Below are positions 47,770-59,069 of a DNA stretch of 64,000 nucleotides, one piece after another (position 1 is the first letter of the stretch; every line of letters begins with the position of its first letter). A program made the position numbers and the translations under genes. The notes beneath the pieces are model-generated. The model was not told the DNA's origin, searched no databases, and worked only from the letters and a program-made list of their open reading frames with translations. This stretch comes from Lepeophtheirus salmonis (taxonomy: Eukaryota; Arthropoda; Copepoda; Siphonostomatoida; Caligidae): NCBI RefSeq assembly GCF_016086655.4, contig NC_052132.2:10852805-10916804 (forward strand). The letters are read 5' to 3'.

Positions 47770-48960
47770 TCAAATGATTATTTGAGGTACAGTGAGAGTC
47801 TCATTGACGAAATGAGGATCAAGCTGAAACAATCTTCTCGATAGACAGGACCTTCGATGGCTCCCTGATGGTTGACTAGAGGAACAAAATGCTTTTTGGG
47901 TGAGTGTTATTGTACTTGGGATCCAGAGTGCTCCACCAACAAATAGTCATGAGAGTTGAGGTCGGGAAATAATGGGAGACCAGAAGTTCGAGACTAAGAA
48001 ACTCGCACATTCGGAATTGAAAAAGATATGGTTTTTATTTACTTAGTGGCAGGTAGCTTTATTCAACTGCTTCACTTTTGGGATAATTGGTCTTTAACCA
48101 AGGCAATGCATTGTACAGAAATACCTTGTAGTAGGCCTCCGCGTTGATATAATGTCATTAAGACCCAAGACTTTACATTTTTTCTTAATTTGATCAGTTC
48201 CTTCTTTTGAAATGATAATTTTTTAAATAAAAAATGAATCGGCAAGTCTCAAAATTTGCACATATATTCTCTGACTTCAACTTAACGATTGAACATGTAT
48301 AAACATGTAAAAAAGTATCGCAATTCTTTTTTTATAGAAAATACTCTTAATTATTGTCGAAATAAGAAAAAACTTAATAAAGCTTCCATCATTTCGAAAT
48401 GATATTTTTAAAATAAAAAATGATTTTGGGAGTCTCAAAATTTGTATATGTATATATCTCCTTGTTATTCTTCTAATACCTATATCGTAAAAAAAAGTAT
48501 GTCTAAAATAAAAAAAGTAAAAAATTAACTACTTTTAAAATGTGAGGCGCGCCATTTTTGTTTTGGTTCCTTTGAATATATCTAGAAATAGTAATATTAA
48601 CAATACTTCATATTTAAAAATATAATACTAAGTTATTATCTCGACAAATATTAAAATAAATTAAATATTTATGGAGATATTACAAGTTTAAACTTAAATT
48701 AATAGCCATGTAGAAAAATCTACACTTAGTTCTTAATGGGTTAAAAAAGTAGGAGGATCCTCTTCTCATCACAAAAGATGACCCTAAATACCATGATTGA
48801 AACATGATATTGTTTGTCGTTATCCTTCCTCTCCTTTTTCCCAGACATACACAGTGACTAGGGACACCCCAACAATGGCTGCAGTTTATTTTGGGTTCTT
48901 TTGAGGTTGAAGGAGAGTGGCAAGGATTTTCTAATTTTGTTCTGTTGAATTGATTTTTTC
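47770..48960 (-). pseudogene. Tc1-like transposase remnant split by an insertion
   Basis: The N-terminus lies at 48.84-48.9 kb on the minus strand: AAIVGVSLVTVYVWEK, a clear helix-turn-helix. The rest lies at 47.77-48.16 kb: INAEAYYKVFLYNALPWLKT then NYPK, FPDLNSHDYLL with the third aspartate, and IREPSKVLSIEKIVSA then SSFRQ at the C-terminal end. The 48.19-48.72 kb interval between them is AT-rich, non-coding and carries its own tandem duplication, so it looks like inserted DNA. The block holding the second aspartate is unreadable. Confidence 0.6.
48205..48500. repeat. Tandem duplication, unit 187 bp
   Basis: TTTTGAAATGATAATTTTTT at 48205 and TTTCGAAATGATATTTTTAA at 48392 begin two copies. 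They also share AAAAAATGA then AGTCTCAAAATTTG and later AAAAAAGTAT. It lies inside the insertion that splits the Tc1-like remnant. Confidence 0.6.
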
Positions 48961-49984
48961 AGTTATCTGAAGGAAACTTGGGAGTGGCACGAAATTCATT
49001 ATCAATGCAAATAACCCCCAAAGAACATCATATTAGAAATAGTTTTGTATACAATATTATTACTGTTACATTTGATTATTACAAGAAGTACATATTTAAG
49101 AAATTCAGGAATAATATGTAAGCTGCGCAAACGTTTAGTGTTCAATGCTCCACTAAATATTTTGTATTATATTTAAAATTACACAGAAAAGGATTAAATG
49201 AATTGTTGAAAAAAATTAAATTAAATTTGCGTATTTAGCATTTTTTAAATCATTGAATTTATGCAAGAAATCATTTTGATTTTCATTGTGATATTCAACA
49301 GATGATGCACAAGAAACAAATAAAAGTGTACACTCATCATGCTTTCGATAAAATTCAATAGAAAATAAGTACATATACAATTTCAATTTATTGATTTCGT
49401 ACACATTATATCTATGAACAAAAGTACGGGATGCTTCATAGAAATTCCTGTTAACTCTTATAACTCAAGGTTGTGTTTTCAAAGCTTGAAACTGTGTCAG
49501 AAACTGCTTTATTACACGTCACTCTGACAGAAAAAGAAGCTCAGAAGGAGATGTTTGTATCCAGATCTCTGATTTTTTTTTGAGTGGGAATAACTCCCAC
49601 AGAGATTTCTGAAAAGCTCCAGGTGTTGAAGAACAAAGTCTACCTTGTCAAGAAACGGCTTGTCAGCAGTGACAATGAAGATAAAGTTCTCAGAAACAAA
49701 TCCAGCATTCGGGGTCAGAATTAAACCACTGGCCCAAGTCGATGTGGCCACTGCACCCCTGAATGAAACCAACTTTATAATTGACCACTCATGGAGTAAG
49801 GGGTTTCACCATTCCATACTTGAATATCGCCACCTTGAATGCCTCAGGGGAATCAGCACGGTAATATATATATTATTGTTTTTTTTGGGGGTGGGGGCTT
49901 AGTTTTTCATACCCTTACTTAATTGTTATTGATAGTGATAAAAATCTGATTAAACATAGCATCAATATACGGGTAGTTCTTGAT
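48961..49984. other. Non-coding stretch; unassigned ORF pair at 49.5-49.9 kb
   Basis: Overlapping ORFs of 86 (minus, 49512-49772) and 85 codons (plus, 49645-49902) share a less AT-rich patch. The minus frame (VSFRGAVATSTWASGLILTP) and the plus frame (TNPAFGVRIKPLAQVDVATA) both look protein-like, but neither matches a family I know. One is probably a shadow of the other. Confidence 0.25.
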
Positions 49985-50165
49985 AATTCTTATTCAGTTC
50001 AATCTCTCCTCTTCCCTTGCCACAGATGATTGTAGCTGATCTAGTGAAGCTTCATGTCTGAAATGCTTTTCTCCAAAAAATTCTTCATATTGTTAGGGGG
50101 GTTGCCCTGTTGATTTTTGGTTTCTTTTTTTTTAACATGTCCAAAATACTTTTGATTAACATCAT
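49985..50165 (+). repeat. Interspersed repeat family B, partial copy
   Basis: TTGCCACAGATGATTGTAGC then TGATCTAGTGAAGC, and TTTTTTTTAACATGTCCAAA, in the order of the 3' modules of the 26.16 kb copy (CTTTGTCACAGC, CATGACAGC, TTTTTTAACATGCCTAAAA). Confidence 0.5.
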
Positions 50166-50639
50166 TTGTTATAGAAATATATGTGATTGAAATTATAAGC
50201 GAAAAGTGTTCCAATTTCCAAGCAACACCCGGTATGATGTTTCTCTGTTATATTTTGCATAGGAGATGATGCTAAAAGGAATATGAATAGTTAATTTCAA
50301 TAATGTTAATGATTTGAAGTTTTATCTTTAATTAGGCATTTGCATTGATTTAAAAAATGCCAGGTCGTGATTTATTCAAGCTGTACATTTTTCATTTCCG
50401 GAAGGATCTTCTGCGGGTACTTATATGTTGTTTAAAAAATTTATACAATATCATGTGTTATAATCATATTTTAAAATTTAAACTCTACTAATTTATTTTC
50501 AACAAGATACCTAAATATTACTATTTTTGGAATGAAAAATTTGTAACACATTGAAATTAATATTATATGTTAGAAAATTTTGTTAATTTATATTTGTAGA
50601 ATGATAATCAATGTCAAAACAAAACATATTTTTATTATA
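50166..50639. other. Non-coding stretch between two family B copies
   Basis: AT-rich, nothing recognised. Confidence 0.35.
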
Positions 50640-51215
50640 TGTACAGAAAAGAAAATAAATATAACTTTAATGGTAGGTTTATTTCAACTGTGAGTGTCAC
50701 TATATAAACAAAAAAAGCGTTTGAAGGGGGGAAATTGCAGATCACTAGATCACCATACTTACCCATGGTAAAAATTGTGTCTATTTTGGGAATGTTAAAA
50801 AAATAGAAACGTATTATCAACTATTCGAAAAATGCTTAAGAGGAGAGCAGATTAGCTGCCATGACGTTTCATTAGATATGATACAATCGCCTGTGCCAAG
50901 GAAGGTAAAGGAATAAAATAGGACATTGGCAAGTATTATGCCGATGGTGATACTCAATTCTATTCTGCGTCGATCAAGGACTCGCATATAATAACTCCGT
51001 AACAAATCCTCAAGGTTGTTCTCCATCTTTTATGAGCACACACACAAATGTTAAACTAGATTTTGAATATAATTGAATATAGTAGAAAAGGAGGTTCACT
51101 ACTCAGGAGTAAAATAATAATGACAACAGCTAAGGAAAAGAAAATTCATTTTTCATATTACCAATTCCAAAAACAAAACAAGCGAGCTAAAAAATCACTA
51201 GCCCCCGCTATCAAA
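50640..51215 (-). repeat. Interspersed repeat family B, longest copy, with a short ORF
   Basis: On the minus strand the modules run GTTTTTGGAATTGGTAATAT, CTTAGCTGTTGTCATTATTA, GTGCTCATAAAAGATGGAGA, AACCTTGAGGATTTGTTACG and AAACGTCATGGCAGCTAATC. A 69-codon frame (50817-51026) starts at the ATG in AAAAGATGGAG: MENNLEDLLRSYYMRVLDRR, RIELSITIGIILANVLFYSF. In the 26.16 kb copy the corresponding ATG is ATA. The ORF may be chance, or the trace of a coding element from which the repeat derives. Confidence 0.55.
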
Positions 51216-51229
51216 CATGGGGTGGAAAA

Positions 51230-51690
51230 ATAATGTTTTAGGGATGTTTAATTGTTGAGGGGAATGAACAACGACTTGACCAACTCGATGAGAGTATGCA
51301 AACTGTAGAGGCCCATGTACCAGAGATATTAGGCCCTATCCTTCTTCTCTCAGCGAAGGTAAATGAAAATCCGTCTTGTAAGGGTTCTTTCAATACTACA
51401 ATGATCCAAAACATACGGGAAAACAACAAAGAAGTTGCACATGAATAAGCACATTGAAGTAATGGAGTGACCTAAACATTCTTCGGATCTCAATCACACA
51501 TGTGATGCCTTTTTTGTTGTTGTGAATAAATTTTTGTGCGTAGGTACATTGTACAATGAAAAATACTTGTTTATATTTGTTTCACCTGTGTTTTGATTCC
51601 CTAATGAAACCATGTAATCAAAAATAACTCGATAACATCGGAATTAAATCCTTTTGCGAGATTTGGGTTCCCTCTCTGTATATGAACTAA
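51230..51690 (+). pseudogene. Classical Tc1-type (DD34E-like) transposase fragment
   Basis: One frame reads FQYYNDPKHTGK, the FQQDNDPKHT block of Tc1 transposases with the catalytic aspartate replaced by tyrosine. After a one-base shift it continues TTKKLHMNKHIEVME then PKHSSDLNHTCDAFF, the WPSQSPDLNPIEHLW block with the glutamate lost. Sequence upstream to 51230 has no recognisable block. The right flank near 51.68 kb (CTCTCTGTATA) may be the element end. Confidence 0.55.
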
Positions 51691-52237
51691 AAAATAAATT
51701 TGGTTTTTTTTATTTTATTGATTGTATTTATGTTGACGCACAACAGATAATAGTATCCAAGGAGAGTAAGTTCCTATCATGAAAAGCATTATCAAGAATG
51801 TAAATGTCCGTGTAATCAAGACTATTCATAACCTTTCATAACATTTTTATTGATGTTCATCACACATCCGAAGGCTATTTCATTAGATATAAACATGCAT
51901 TTTAAAGTAATAAAATCAATAATTTATATACTTGTGCTTATCATACAGTCAAGGCTATATTTTTTATAATAATAATTTTGTGTGTGCATGTGTTAATGAT
52001 TTAAACAACCCGTTATACTGATGTACATATATTTTGTGTTATTATTATCCATAATATCGTTAAGTATAAATAATATGGTACTCTCAACAAGCTATCAATT
52101 CTTGAATAAATTTTTCACCACCTCTTTCACTGTATTTTTGAGAGATGTAGAGAGTTTGAATCATAAATTTGGGTACATTTATGACAAGCTCTTTTTATTA
52201 TCTTTTTAACGAGATATAGCAAACAAATATATCCAAC

Positions 52238-52870
52238 TTATTTACTAAAACATGAAAATAAAAGATTGGAGATTGAAACTTTGGTCAGTGCCGGCGAGGA
52301 AAAAACTTTCCTCCCAAATTCATCCGGTCCTAACGCTTGAATGTCTTTAAAATTATCCTTAATATAAATGAGTAATATCTGGCTAAAAAAAAAAGGATGT
52401 GGAGAAATAAGTTCAAAAATAGCGCACCTCACATTTTGAGCGTAGTGTGACAATTTAGACATCGTCAAACAGCGTAGAGTCAACCCCCACAGCATGTACC
52501 ACGTTGGAAAGCGTCTAGAAGATGATTCCAGCCTCAAAAATTGCCCTAAAAGCAATAACCATATAAGTATATGCGCATGACCAAATTTGCAAAAAGTCCC
52601 TAAAGCGGTCTACCATGTCATTTGTGGTCAACACTACTAAAGATAAGTCAAACAGATATGAAAAGAGACATTGTTGAATCAAAAACTTCCATAATTCCGT
52701 ATGGAGCGTTGTAGGAGTCTTCTTAACGACGTTAAGCATCACCCTAGCCCCCTGGGTTAGCAACCCACTGGACTACATAATATGTTCCAAGTCGAGTCTA
52801 AAGCCAGCCAAGTTCGCCACAACAACATTGCCTGTCTCTATCCCGCTGTAAATAAGGATTGAAAGAAGAT
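52238..52870 (-). other. Unassigned remnant with two long open frames
   Basis: Minus-strand frames of 105 (52238-52555) and 82 codons (52515-52763) overlap. The second continues upstream past one stop (VVVANLAGFRLDLEHIM) for about 30 codons. Readable parts such as VVKKTPTTLHTELWKFLIQQ and VVHAVGVDSTLFDD look coding-derived, but I cannot name the family. The words AAAATGTGAGGTGCGC (minus strand, about 52430) recur at 48.54 kb as AAAATGTGAGGCGCGC, so part of this is repeated DNA. Confidence 0.35.
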
Positions 52871-52879
52871 GAGCTTTTA

Positions 52880-52952
52880 TATTAAAAGCAAAGTTTGTAT
52901 GTTTGTCAACGTGTAATAACTCTGGGCAATTCTGGGTACTACCGCTAGTTAC
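52880..52952 (-). repeat. Interspersed repeat family C, inverted copy
   Basis: Reverse complement reads CTAGCGGTAGTACCCAGAAT then TGCCCAGAGTTATTACACG and CATACAAACTTTGCTTTTAA, matching the 27.06 kb copy in order. Confidence 0.55.
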
Positions 52953-52972
52953 AAATATAGCTACAAATTCAC

Positions 52973-53342
52973 CTAGGCCTTCATGACCTCTGTCATAAGG
53001 TTGTGTGGGGTCCTTATGTATGAAGACAATCGCAGGTGACCTTTAACGTCCCTCCTGATGGTTCTTGCAGTCACGAAGAAGTCGTTGGTGGGGCAATTCA
53101 TCTATTTGGAAAATTTCTCCTTGTTCTTCTTCTCCAAGCTGGACAGGAACTCTAGATCCCTATCTAAATAGTGAACTTCACTTCCTGCTTTCCCGGAGAG
53201 GCCTTCTTCATCATTTTCATCTTGTCCACCTTGATAACCAGGCTCCTGGAGCACGTCACAATATCCATAATCTTCGCCACCTCAACTTTAGGGTTCAAGA
53301 AGGATCTGAGATGCGCTGCCTTTTGGCTTTTTGCTCACTCAT
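52973..53342 (-). pseudogene. maT-like transposase N-terminal remnant (family M1)
   Basis: It starts MSEQKAKRQRISDPS at 53342, then after a frame break KVEVAKIMDIVTCSRSLVIK, KKASPGKQEV, LEFLSSLEKKNKEK, and RRDVKGHLRLSSYIRTPHNL before a stop at 52973-52975. Each block aligns with the 62.66 kb transposase (VKIEVAEFIDIVKCSRSLIL, RRPVKEDVELSSYTRTH). Only the DNA-binding region is present; family C sequence follows at once, so the catalytic part was lost or displaced. Confidence 0.65.
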
Positions 53343-55180
53343 GATGACGAAATGTTTATTATAGTTTGTTTATGAACAAAGGAGGGCTGTGCCAGAATGT
53401 AAAAAAAATCACTGAACCTTTCTACCATATTTATGAGAAAATTAACATAAATAAAGAGTCTGCCCAACCCGTACTTTGACACTTGTGTAATATATCTTCC
53501 CTCTTTTATGTCTACCATGTTCGAGTTTATTTGACGTCATTCAGATTAAATAAAATATAGCATGAAAGGTAGGGCAAGATTAATTCACTACCTGGTAAGT
53601 TTATTGTTCATATTCGTAGTAAACTCGTTGCTCTTATTTCAAAGTGTATTTAAAAATGTATCTATATATTGGTGTGTTATCTGTGCATCTTCAGAAAAAA
53701 TGTACGTGTCATTAGTTTTTAGCGCACTCAAGGGAGTGGTTTACATTATAGTATGGAAAACTATGAAGTTATTGCAAAGCCATCGCTACTTCTAAAATAA
53801 TTCATTATCCCACTATACTTATTAATGCAAAACGTTAAGGTATATATAAAGTAAATTCATGCAATGGATTAATTAGATAAAAGATTTATTGCACTTAATT
53901 TTATATATAAAACCATTATATTAATTTGCAATCCATCAGTTTGCTTAAAATATTACTTTTGCATGTAATTTTATCCTGTTCTGACATTTCAGTTTTGTGG
54001 TTCACTGATTATTATTATTGTTGCCTCTCTAATATTTCATTCTCTGATAAATTATTATTATAAGAAAATTCAAAAGTTTGCACAAAACTATTTACTTACA
54101 ATGTATGCTTCACCCAATAAATCTACGTGAGTTTTGTTTGGAAACTTTTATTTGAGTAGTTTGATAATTTTGTAAATATATAATCCATGTATTTTTAAAC
54201 AGAAAGAGTGTTTTGTATTTTCCGTAGCTGTTATAATTATTCTTTTTTAAGAGGATAGCATTTATGTAAGTGTGCTCAATGCTCATGAATGGAGGGGTAA
54301 CGCTTAGAAGTTGTAAGTGCTTGTTGGACTAGGAGCATATCGTGGGCCAACTATTGGAGGAATATATATTTACCAAATTACAATTTCCCGAATTTACATT
54401 TTGCTGAAAGACAATTTAGTTTTTTGTTTTTCTTCACAATGAAAAATAAGGATTATATTGGTGCTTTTATACGGGTTTCTTTAAAACAAAACCTTCCTAA
54501 GGTGGAGGCATATATATATATATTTATTCCATTAAAAACTTATTTTAGAATAATTCAATCCGGTGGTTTTCCATGCCGAATAATAAACAAATCAAAAAAA
54601 TAAGGCTAATTTTTTTTATCTCAAGCTGGTTTGGTACATGAATAATACTTTTTGTCCCTTTAAAAACAAACATTTTAGTTATGAAATTTAGAGTTGTGCA
54701 GTTTGTTACATTCTAGGTAATATATAACTTTTTGAAATATAACATCTTTTGAAAAATATTAAGGAATTAATATTAAAATAACATTATAATAAAGGTAATT
54801 TTAACTCTATAGTCAATAAACGATTTTAAAACCAAATTAAATGCTGAGATTGATACGTAATGATTTAATAAAATACTTAAAAATGAAATATTGAAATAAA
54901 TGGATGTAATTTTTATTGTTAAAATTGAAAAGAAAAATAATACAAATGATTGATTATCAACGATTATCAAAAATTATTATTTTTCTTTAGGCAAAATTAA
55001 TAAATTACTTGTGCCTTTTATATGTATAAATAAAAATATGGTGCTTTTTTTAAAGTGCCATCTGGTTTTAAAATCAATTATAATTTATGAGTTTGAAAAA
55101 AAAGAAGTAATGTAGGACATGCAAATACATACATGGTGGGTAAGTATAAAACCAATCGTTTTTTCGGTGATCCTTTAATC
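53343..55180. other. Non-coding stretch
   Basis: No gene recognised. A 77-codon ORF (53562-53795) begins MKGRARLIHYL directly before a perfect CTG|GTAAGT donor-like site, but no partner exon was found. A TA run lies near 54510. Confidence 0.4.
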
Positions 55181-55247
55181 GGTTAGATGGGATTGCACTG
55201 ATTAAGTATAAGTAAACATTATATTATTATATTTACTCCATCTAACC
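55181..55247. repeat. Short TIR element, copy 2
   Basis: GGTTAGATGG (55181-55190) and CCATCTAACC (55238-55247) enclose 47 bp. Interior words TATAAGTA and ATTTACTCCATCTAACC parallel the 43.43 kb copy. Confidence 0.6.
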
Positions 55248-55377
55248 CAGAAATCTTGTGCTAAAAACTTTTATATACAAAAATATACTTTTGAATCTTC
55301 CTCCTCCTCCTGCTGATTTGCTATAGTTTTTAGGTAGATACATTTTTGTTTAAGACTCTACTATTAAATATAAGAAG

Positions 55378-55575
55378 TGAAGGAAAGGTTGCATTGACCA
55401 ATTAATTCGTCTTGGATTGCTACGATTCAAATGAACACTTGCGAGTATTCAATCCGTAGAATAATTTTTCAGGTAGTAATATGAAGGAGAGATTGCATTA
55501 AAAAGTTAATTCTTCTTTGATTGCTGCTATTCCAATGAACAGTTATGATAATTTAATTTCTTCAATAAAGCCAAA
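55378..55575. repeat. Two-copy tandem repeat, unit 104 bp
   Basis: TGAAGGAAAGGTTGCATTGA at 55378 and TGAAGGAGAGATTGCATTAA at 55482 begin the two copies. Both continue AAGTTAATTC or CCAATTAATTC, TTTGATTGCT or TTGGATTGCT, and CCAATGAACA or CAAATGAACA. Confidence 0.65.
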
Positions 55576-56679
55576 TAGTGACATTTTATAACTAATTGGA
55601 CATATTACTTTCTAAATATTTTGATGAACCTATGGCCTATAGTCATTCTACTGAAGCATTGGATATTAACAGGATACATATGTATTAAGAAGTAAAGTTA
55701 TTTTGTAGTTGGTGCATGTATTAAGCAATCTTTACTTAAAACATAAGTTATAAATAATATTATTCAATTGAATTATTAAATTATTTGACAACAAAAACTT
55801 AGACTATACGCCACCAGCATTTTGTGTCCAAATGCATCTCCCCCATATGTCTGTGGAACTGACAAGTTCATACTAGTCCATATACCTAAAGTAAATTTCT
55901 TTCTGTAGGAATAACCTGGATGCAAACTTATTAAGTTCAAGAGAATAACTTCTCATGGGTGCGTTGTTCATGAGCTACGGTGATGCTATAAAATAAAAAA
56001 AATTTTGAGCAAGTACAAAGAACAGAGATATCCTTTTTTTTTTTTTCATTTATACAAAAAGCCTGACGTGCGTGAAATCTTTGCAGAAAAAACAACCTGA
56101 GACGTGAAAATACGCATTTTTTAAAGCGTAATTAGAAACAGTTTACTATTTGCATGTTCAGAGTATTACACCATAACTTTCTTTTTTATAATGCGTGGCA
56201 ATGGAGCTGTAGAAGTAGTAGAGGAGTACGAAGGGTTTCATTTTATAGGTTAGATTCTAAAGTTTTTCTTAAAAATACATTAAAAATCGTTTGACATAAT
56301 ATTTTACAAAATAACACTGATTATAGTTAAGCTCCTGAGTTTGAACTGGTGCGATTTATGAGAATTAATGAATTTTTTCAATTTCTTATATACAAAAAAC
56401 AATTTTATTCATTTATTTTAATAATTTCAACTTTTTGAAAGTATAAAAGCACGAATAAATCCACAAATAATGATACCACAGAGCTAAAATTGGTGCCATC
56501 AGATTTAATTTATTACAAAAATTTTCAATTGGGGCAGTTTGTCCAAATTAAGTAATCGGAACTGGATCGATTACAGAAAACAACATTTTAAAGGCCAATA
56601 TGACACTTTACCTAAACTCTTATTTCCTAACGCAACTTTTGTCAAGTGTCATTTGCCTAATATACACATTGCCATAGAT
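55576..56679. other. Non-coding stretch
   Basis: No gene recognised; homopolymer T run near 56035. Confidence 0.4.
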
Positions 56680-56690
56680 AAACTTGGGCA

Positions 56691-56767
56691 AAGGATCACA
56701 TTGCCGAACGTACACATTGCCAAACAAATAAATAAGGATAGCAAAGTGTATGTTCGGCAATGTGATC
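56691..56767. repeat. Inverted repeat, 27-bp arms, two mismatches
   Basis: GATCACATTGCCGAACGTAC ACATTGC near 56695-56721 is complementary to GCAAAGTGTATGTTCGGCAA TGTGATC near 56740-56766, except two positions. Similar words (TTCGGCAATGAGATCATACG) recur at about 57329, close to the mariner remnant, so this motif belongs to a repeat. Confidence 0.7.
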
Positions 56768-56939
56768 ATAAAAAGTGAATCCGTATTTTCGCCTTATTTC
56801 ACTGCTTTACAATCATTTGATTTAAGCCACGTATGCCTCGTTCTCTCAATTACTAGTTGCCAACTAAACGGTAACTTGATAATGCCCTTCTAGTAGAAGT
56901 ACATATTAGCAAAATACTTAGACAACCAAATTTTAAAAG

Positions 56940-57290
56940 GCCTTTCTAGATGCCTAATTTGTCCACCCAAGCGCCTTGATCATAGACAGGAACAGGAGTT
57001 AGTTACTTGGTGCCATTTCTGGACTATAAAGTACCTTCTCATCTTAGCTCCTGGAGGTTCTGGCGCGTCATCAAAGATGTGTACGGCATGGTGTTGTCTT
57101 GATGAAATCTTGTTGACTCTTTTTCGCCATTCTTTATAAAATATGACGAATTTCTTGTTCTGAGAGCACGATAATTCACAATTGAATCTTCCAAACGCAA
57201 TACTGTTTGAAATATATATACTCCCACCTTTACAACACCGTATTGTATGATCCAATTTGCCCCATGATGAACAAAATATACTTTGTTAAA
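56940..57290 (-). mobile_element. Internally deleted mariner remnant (M2-like)
   Basis: The 5' leader on the minus strand (GAACAAAATATACTTTG reversed context, then TTGGATCATACAATACG) resembles the leaders at 3.6 and 39.9 kb. The coding part reads VNYRALRTRNSSYF and then jumps to STRFHQDNTMPYTSLMTRQN then LQEL, the second-aspartate block. A later shifted piece reads MAPSN...LLFLSMIKALG, the APSDYHLF region with the third aspartate as asparagine. The interval between the DNA-binding part and the second aspartate is deleted. Confidence 0.6.
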
Positions 57291-57364
57291 AAAATGGGCA
57301 AAGTGGTTATTCGGAAAAGTCTCTGTTCGGCAATGAGATCATACGGCAAAATGGCATTTGCCAT

Positions 57365-57430
57365 AGTGGATTTTTGCAATAAGGTTTTTAACAATGTGGA
57401 TTTCCGCAATAAAGTTTTATGACAATGTGT
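57365..57430 (+). repeat. Two-copy tandem repeat, unit about 31 bp
   Basis: GTGGATTTTTGCAATAAGGT then TTTTAACAAT is followed directly by GTGGATTTCCGCAATAAAGT then TTTATGACAAT. It sits next to the GGCAATGAGATCATACGGCA motif. Confidence 0.65.
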
Positions 57431-58255
57431 CTTACAACCACAGCCAAATATGTTATAGATATATTTGAGTCAATAATAGGTTCTGTTTTCAAATTTGTGG
57501 GCTGTGTTAAGATACGTAAGAATTTTAGCAATGGTGTAGTTTTATCTTAATCTTTTAAATCTATCAAACTAAATCCAGATACAGGATTCTTATTAAATTA
57601 ATCATTGTAAATTCTAAATATATCTATGATTATTTTATTTTTTTCATTTTCCTCACGTTATGTATGTTTTAGTTTCCAATCTGTCACCTGTAAAGAAATA
57701 TATTCTTTTTGTACCACATATTACGTACAAATATATTTTTTATTGGTCTTTTTTTTACAATAAAAAAAAATATACCGTACAAAATTGTGTAATTTTTTTG
57801 TAAAATTATAAATAAACACTGTTGTTTAAAATTAGTTCCCCAAAACCTTTGTCTATACACTAAAAATATACAATAAATAAACATACAAAAAATGCAATGA
57901 ATAAAAACAAACACCAACAACCAAAAAAAACCTAACCTAACCAAAAGTCAGAAATCTAAAACAATTACCTAGGATTGCTGCATTTTTATGTGTATTAAAG
58001 ATCTCGATAATATAACTTACAATTTTTATTATACATTATTAAGTTCTACAATACCCACTGCTATATTGAACGTCGATTTATAGTCCTTAGAGATTTTCAA
58101 ATCTAAAGCCTTGAATCTTGACACAGCAAAACCAAGTATGTCTTTTAACTTTATGCTATTCATTCGTTCCGTAAAGGTCAATTCTTTTTGCAACGTAAAA
58201 CTTCAATTTAAGTATGACAAACCCGATTTTCTATGCATTCTTCGAAAGAATGAAC
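57431..58255. other. Non-coding stretch
   Basis: An 86-codon minus-strand ORF (57684-57944) is hydrophobic and AT-driven. No other content recognised. Confidence 0.4.
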
Positions 58256-58447
58256 TTATTCTTGCAGATACCATAAATAATTAAACCCAGCTACAGTTTG
58301 GCGAAGTGTTAATTTGTGTTTCCTACATCCATGCAACAAACTTCCTTGAAGTAATTGTAAAAAAAGATCTTCAGTCAAAGCATGATCAACGGAATTGAAC
58401 ACTCTACATGCAACGTTCTTTGCTATAAACAATGTTTTACTACTCAA
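58256..58447 (-). pseudogene. Possible hAT-type transposase fragment
   Basis: Open frame of 63 codons: LFIAKNVACRVFNSVDHALT then EDLFLQLLQGS. The spacing resembles the hAT segment FIxxNxPFRxVEHxLFxxLLxxLRPG. No second hAT block was found nearby, so the assignment is tentative. Confidence 0.3.
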
Positions 58448-59069
58448 ATCAAATTTTTTGATACTCTGTGTCTAATATTTATTATTTAATATACTTATAT
58501 GGTTCATTAATGCCCAATGGGAAAGCCTATTATACCAATTTATCATTTTGAAGAACAAAAACGGTTTTTAAATTGTTAAAAAAAATTGTAATATATACTA
58601 CGTATATATTACATGCCTTCATTTGAAGGATTGATTTGTGAAACACGAAATATATTTGAATTTTAATCAGATTTAGGTATGAATAATTTATAAAGTCTTT
58701 ATGTAACAATAATATTATACAAAATACAATATCAGGAATGGGAAAATTACATTGAATAAAAAATACTCATAAACATTATAATTTAAAATGAGTCCCTAAA
58801 GAAAAAGACACTTTTAAATTACAAAAGTACCCAAAAATCTATATAATAAATAATCTTGAAATATCCATTTATTGATTAAAAATACAACAAATTTCCGTTA
58901 ATGTAACTGTCTATAAAAGTTAAAGTATCAAGTATTTAAACAAATCTAAAAAGTTGGAGAACTAAAAGAAAACACCTTATATTGGCTTATTCTGTCTCTT
59001 ATACATATTGAAGACTTTATTAATATGATTTTAATTTTTCATATTAAATGAAGCCAAAGAGCATGATTT
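58448..59069. other. Non-coding stretch
   Basis: AT-rich; nothing recognised. Confidence 0.4.

Noticed and set aside
53065..53364. 99-codon plus-strand ORF with Arg/Ser/Trp-rich start
   Set aside because: Antisense to the maT-like N-terminal remnant at 52.97-53.34 kb.
53562..53795. ORF with a perfect GTAAGT donor after MKGRARLIHYL
   Set aside because: No acceptor or partner exon could be identified, and the remaining frame is hydrophobic AT-driven sequence.
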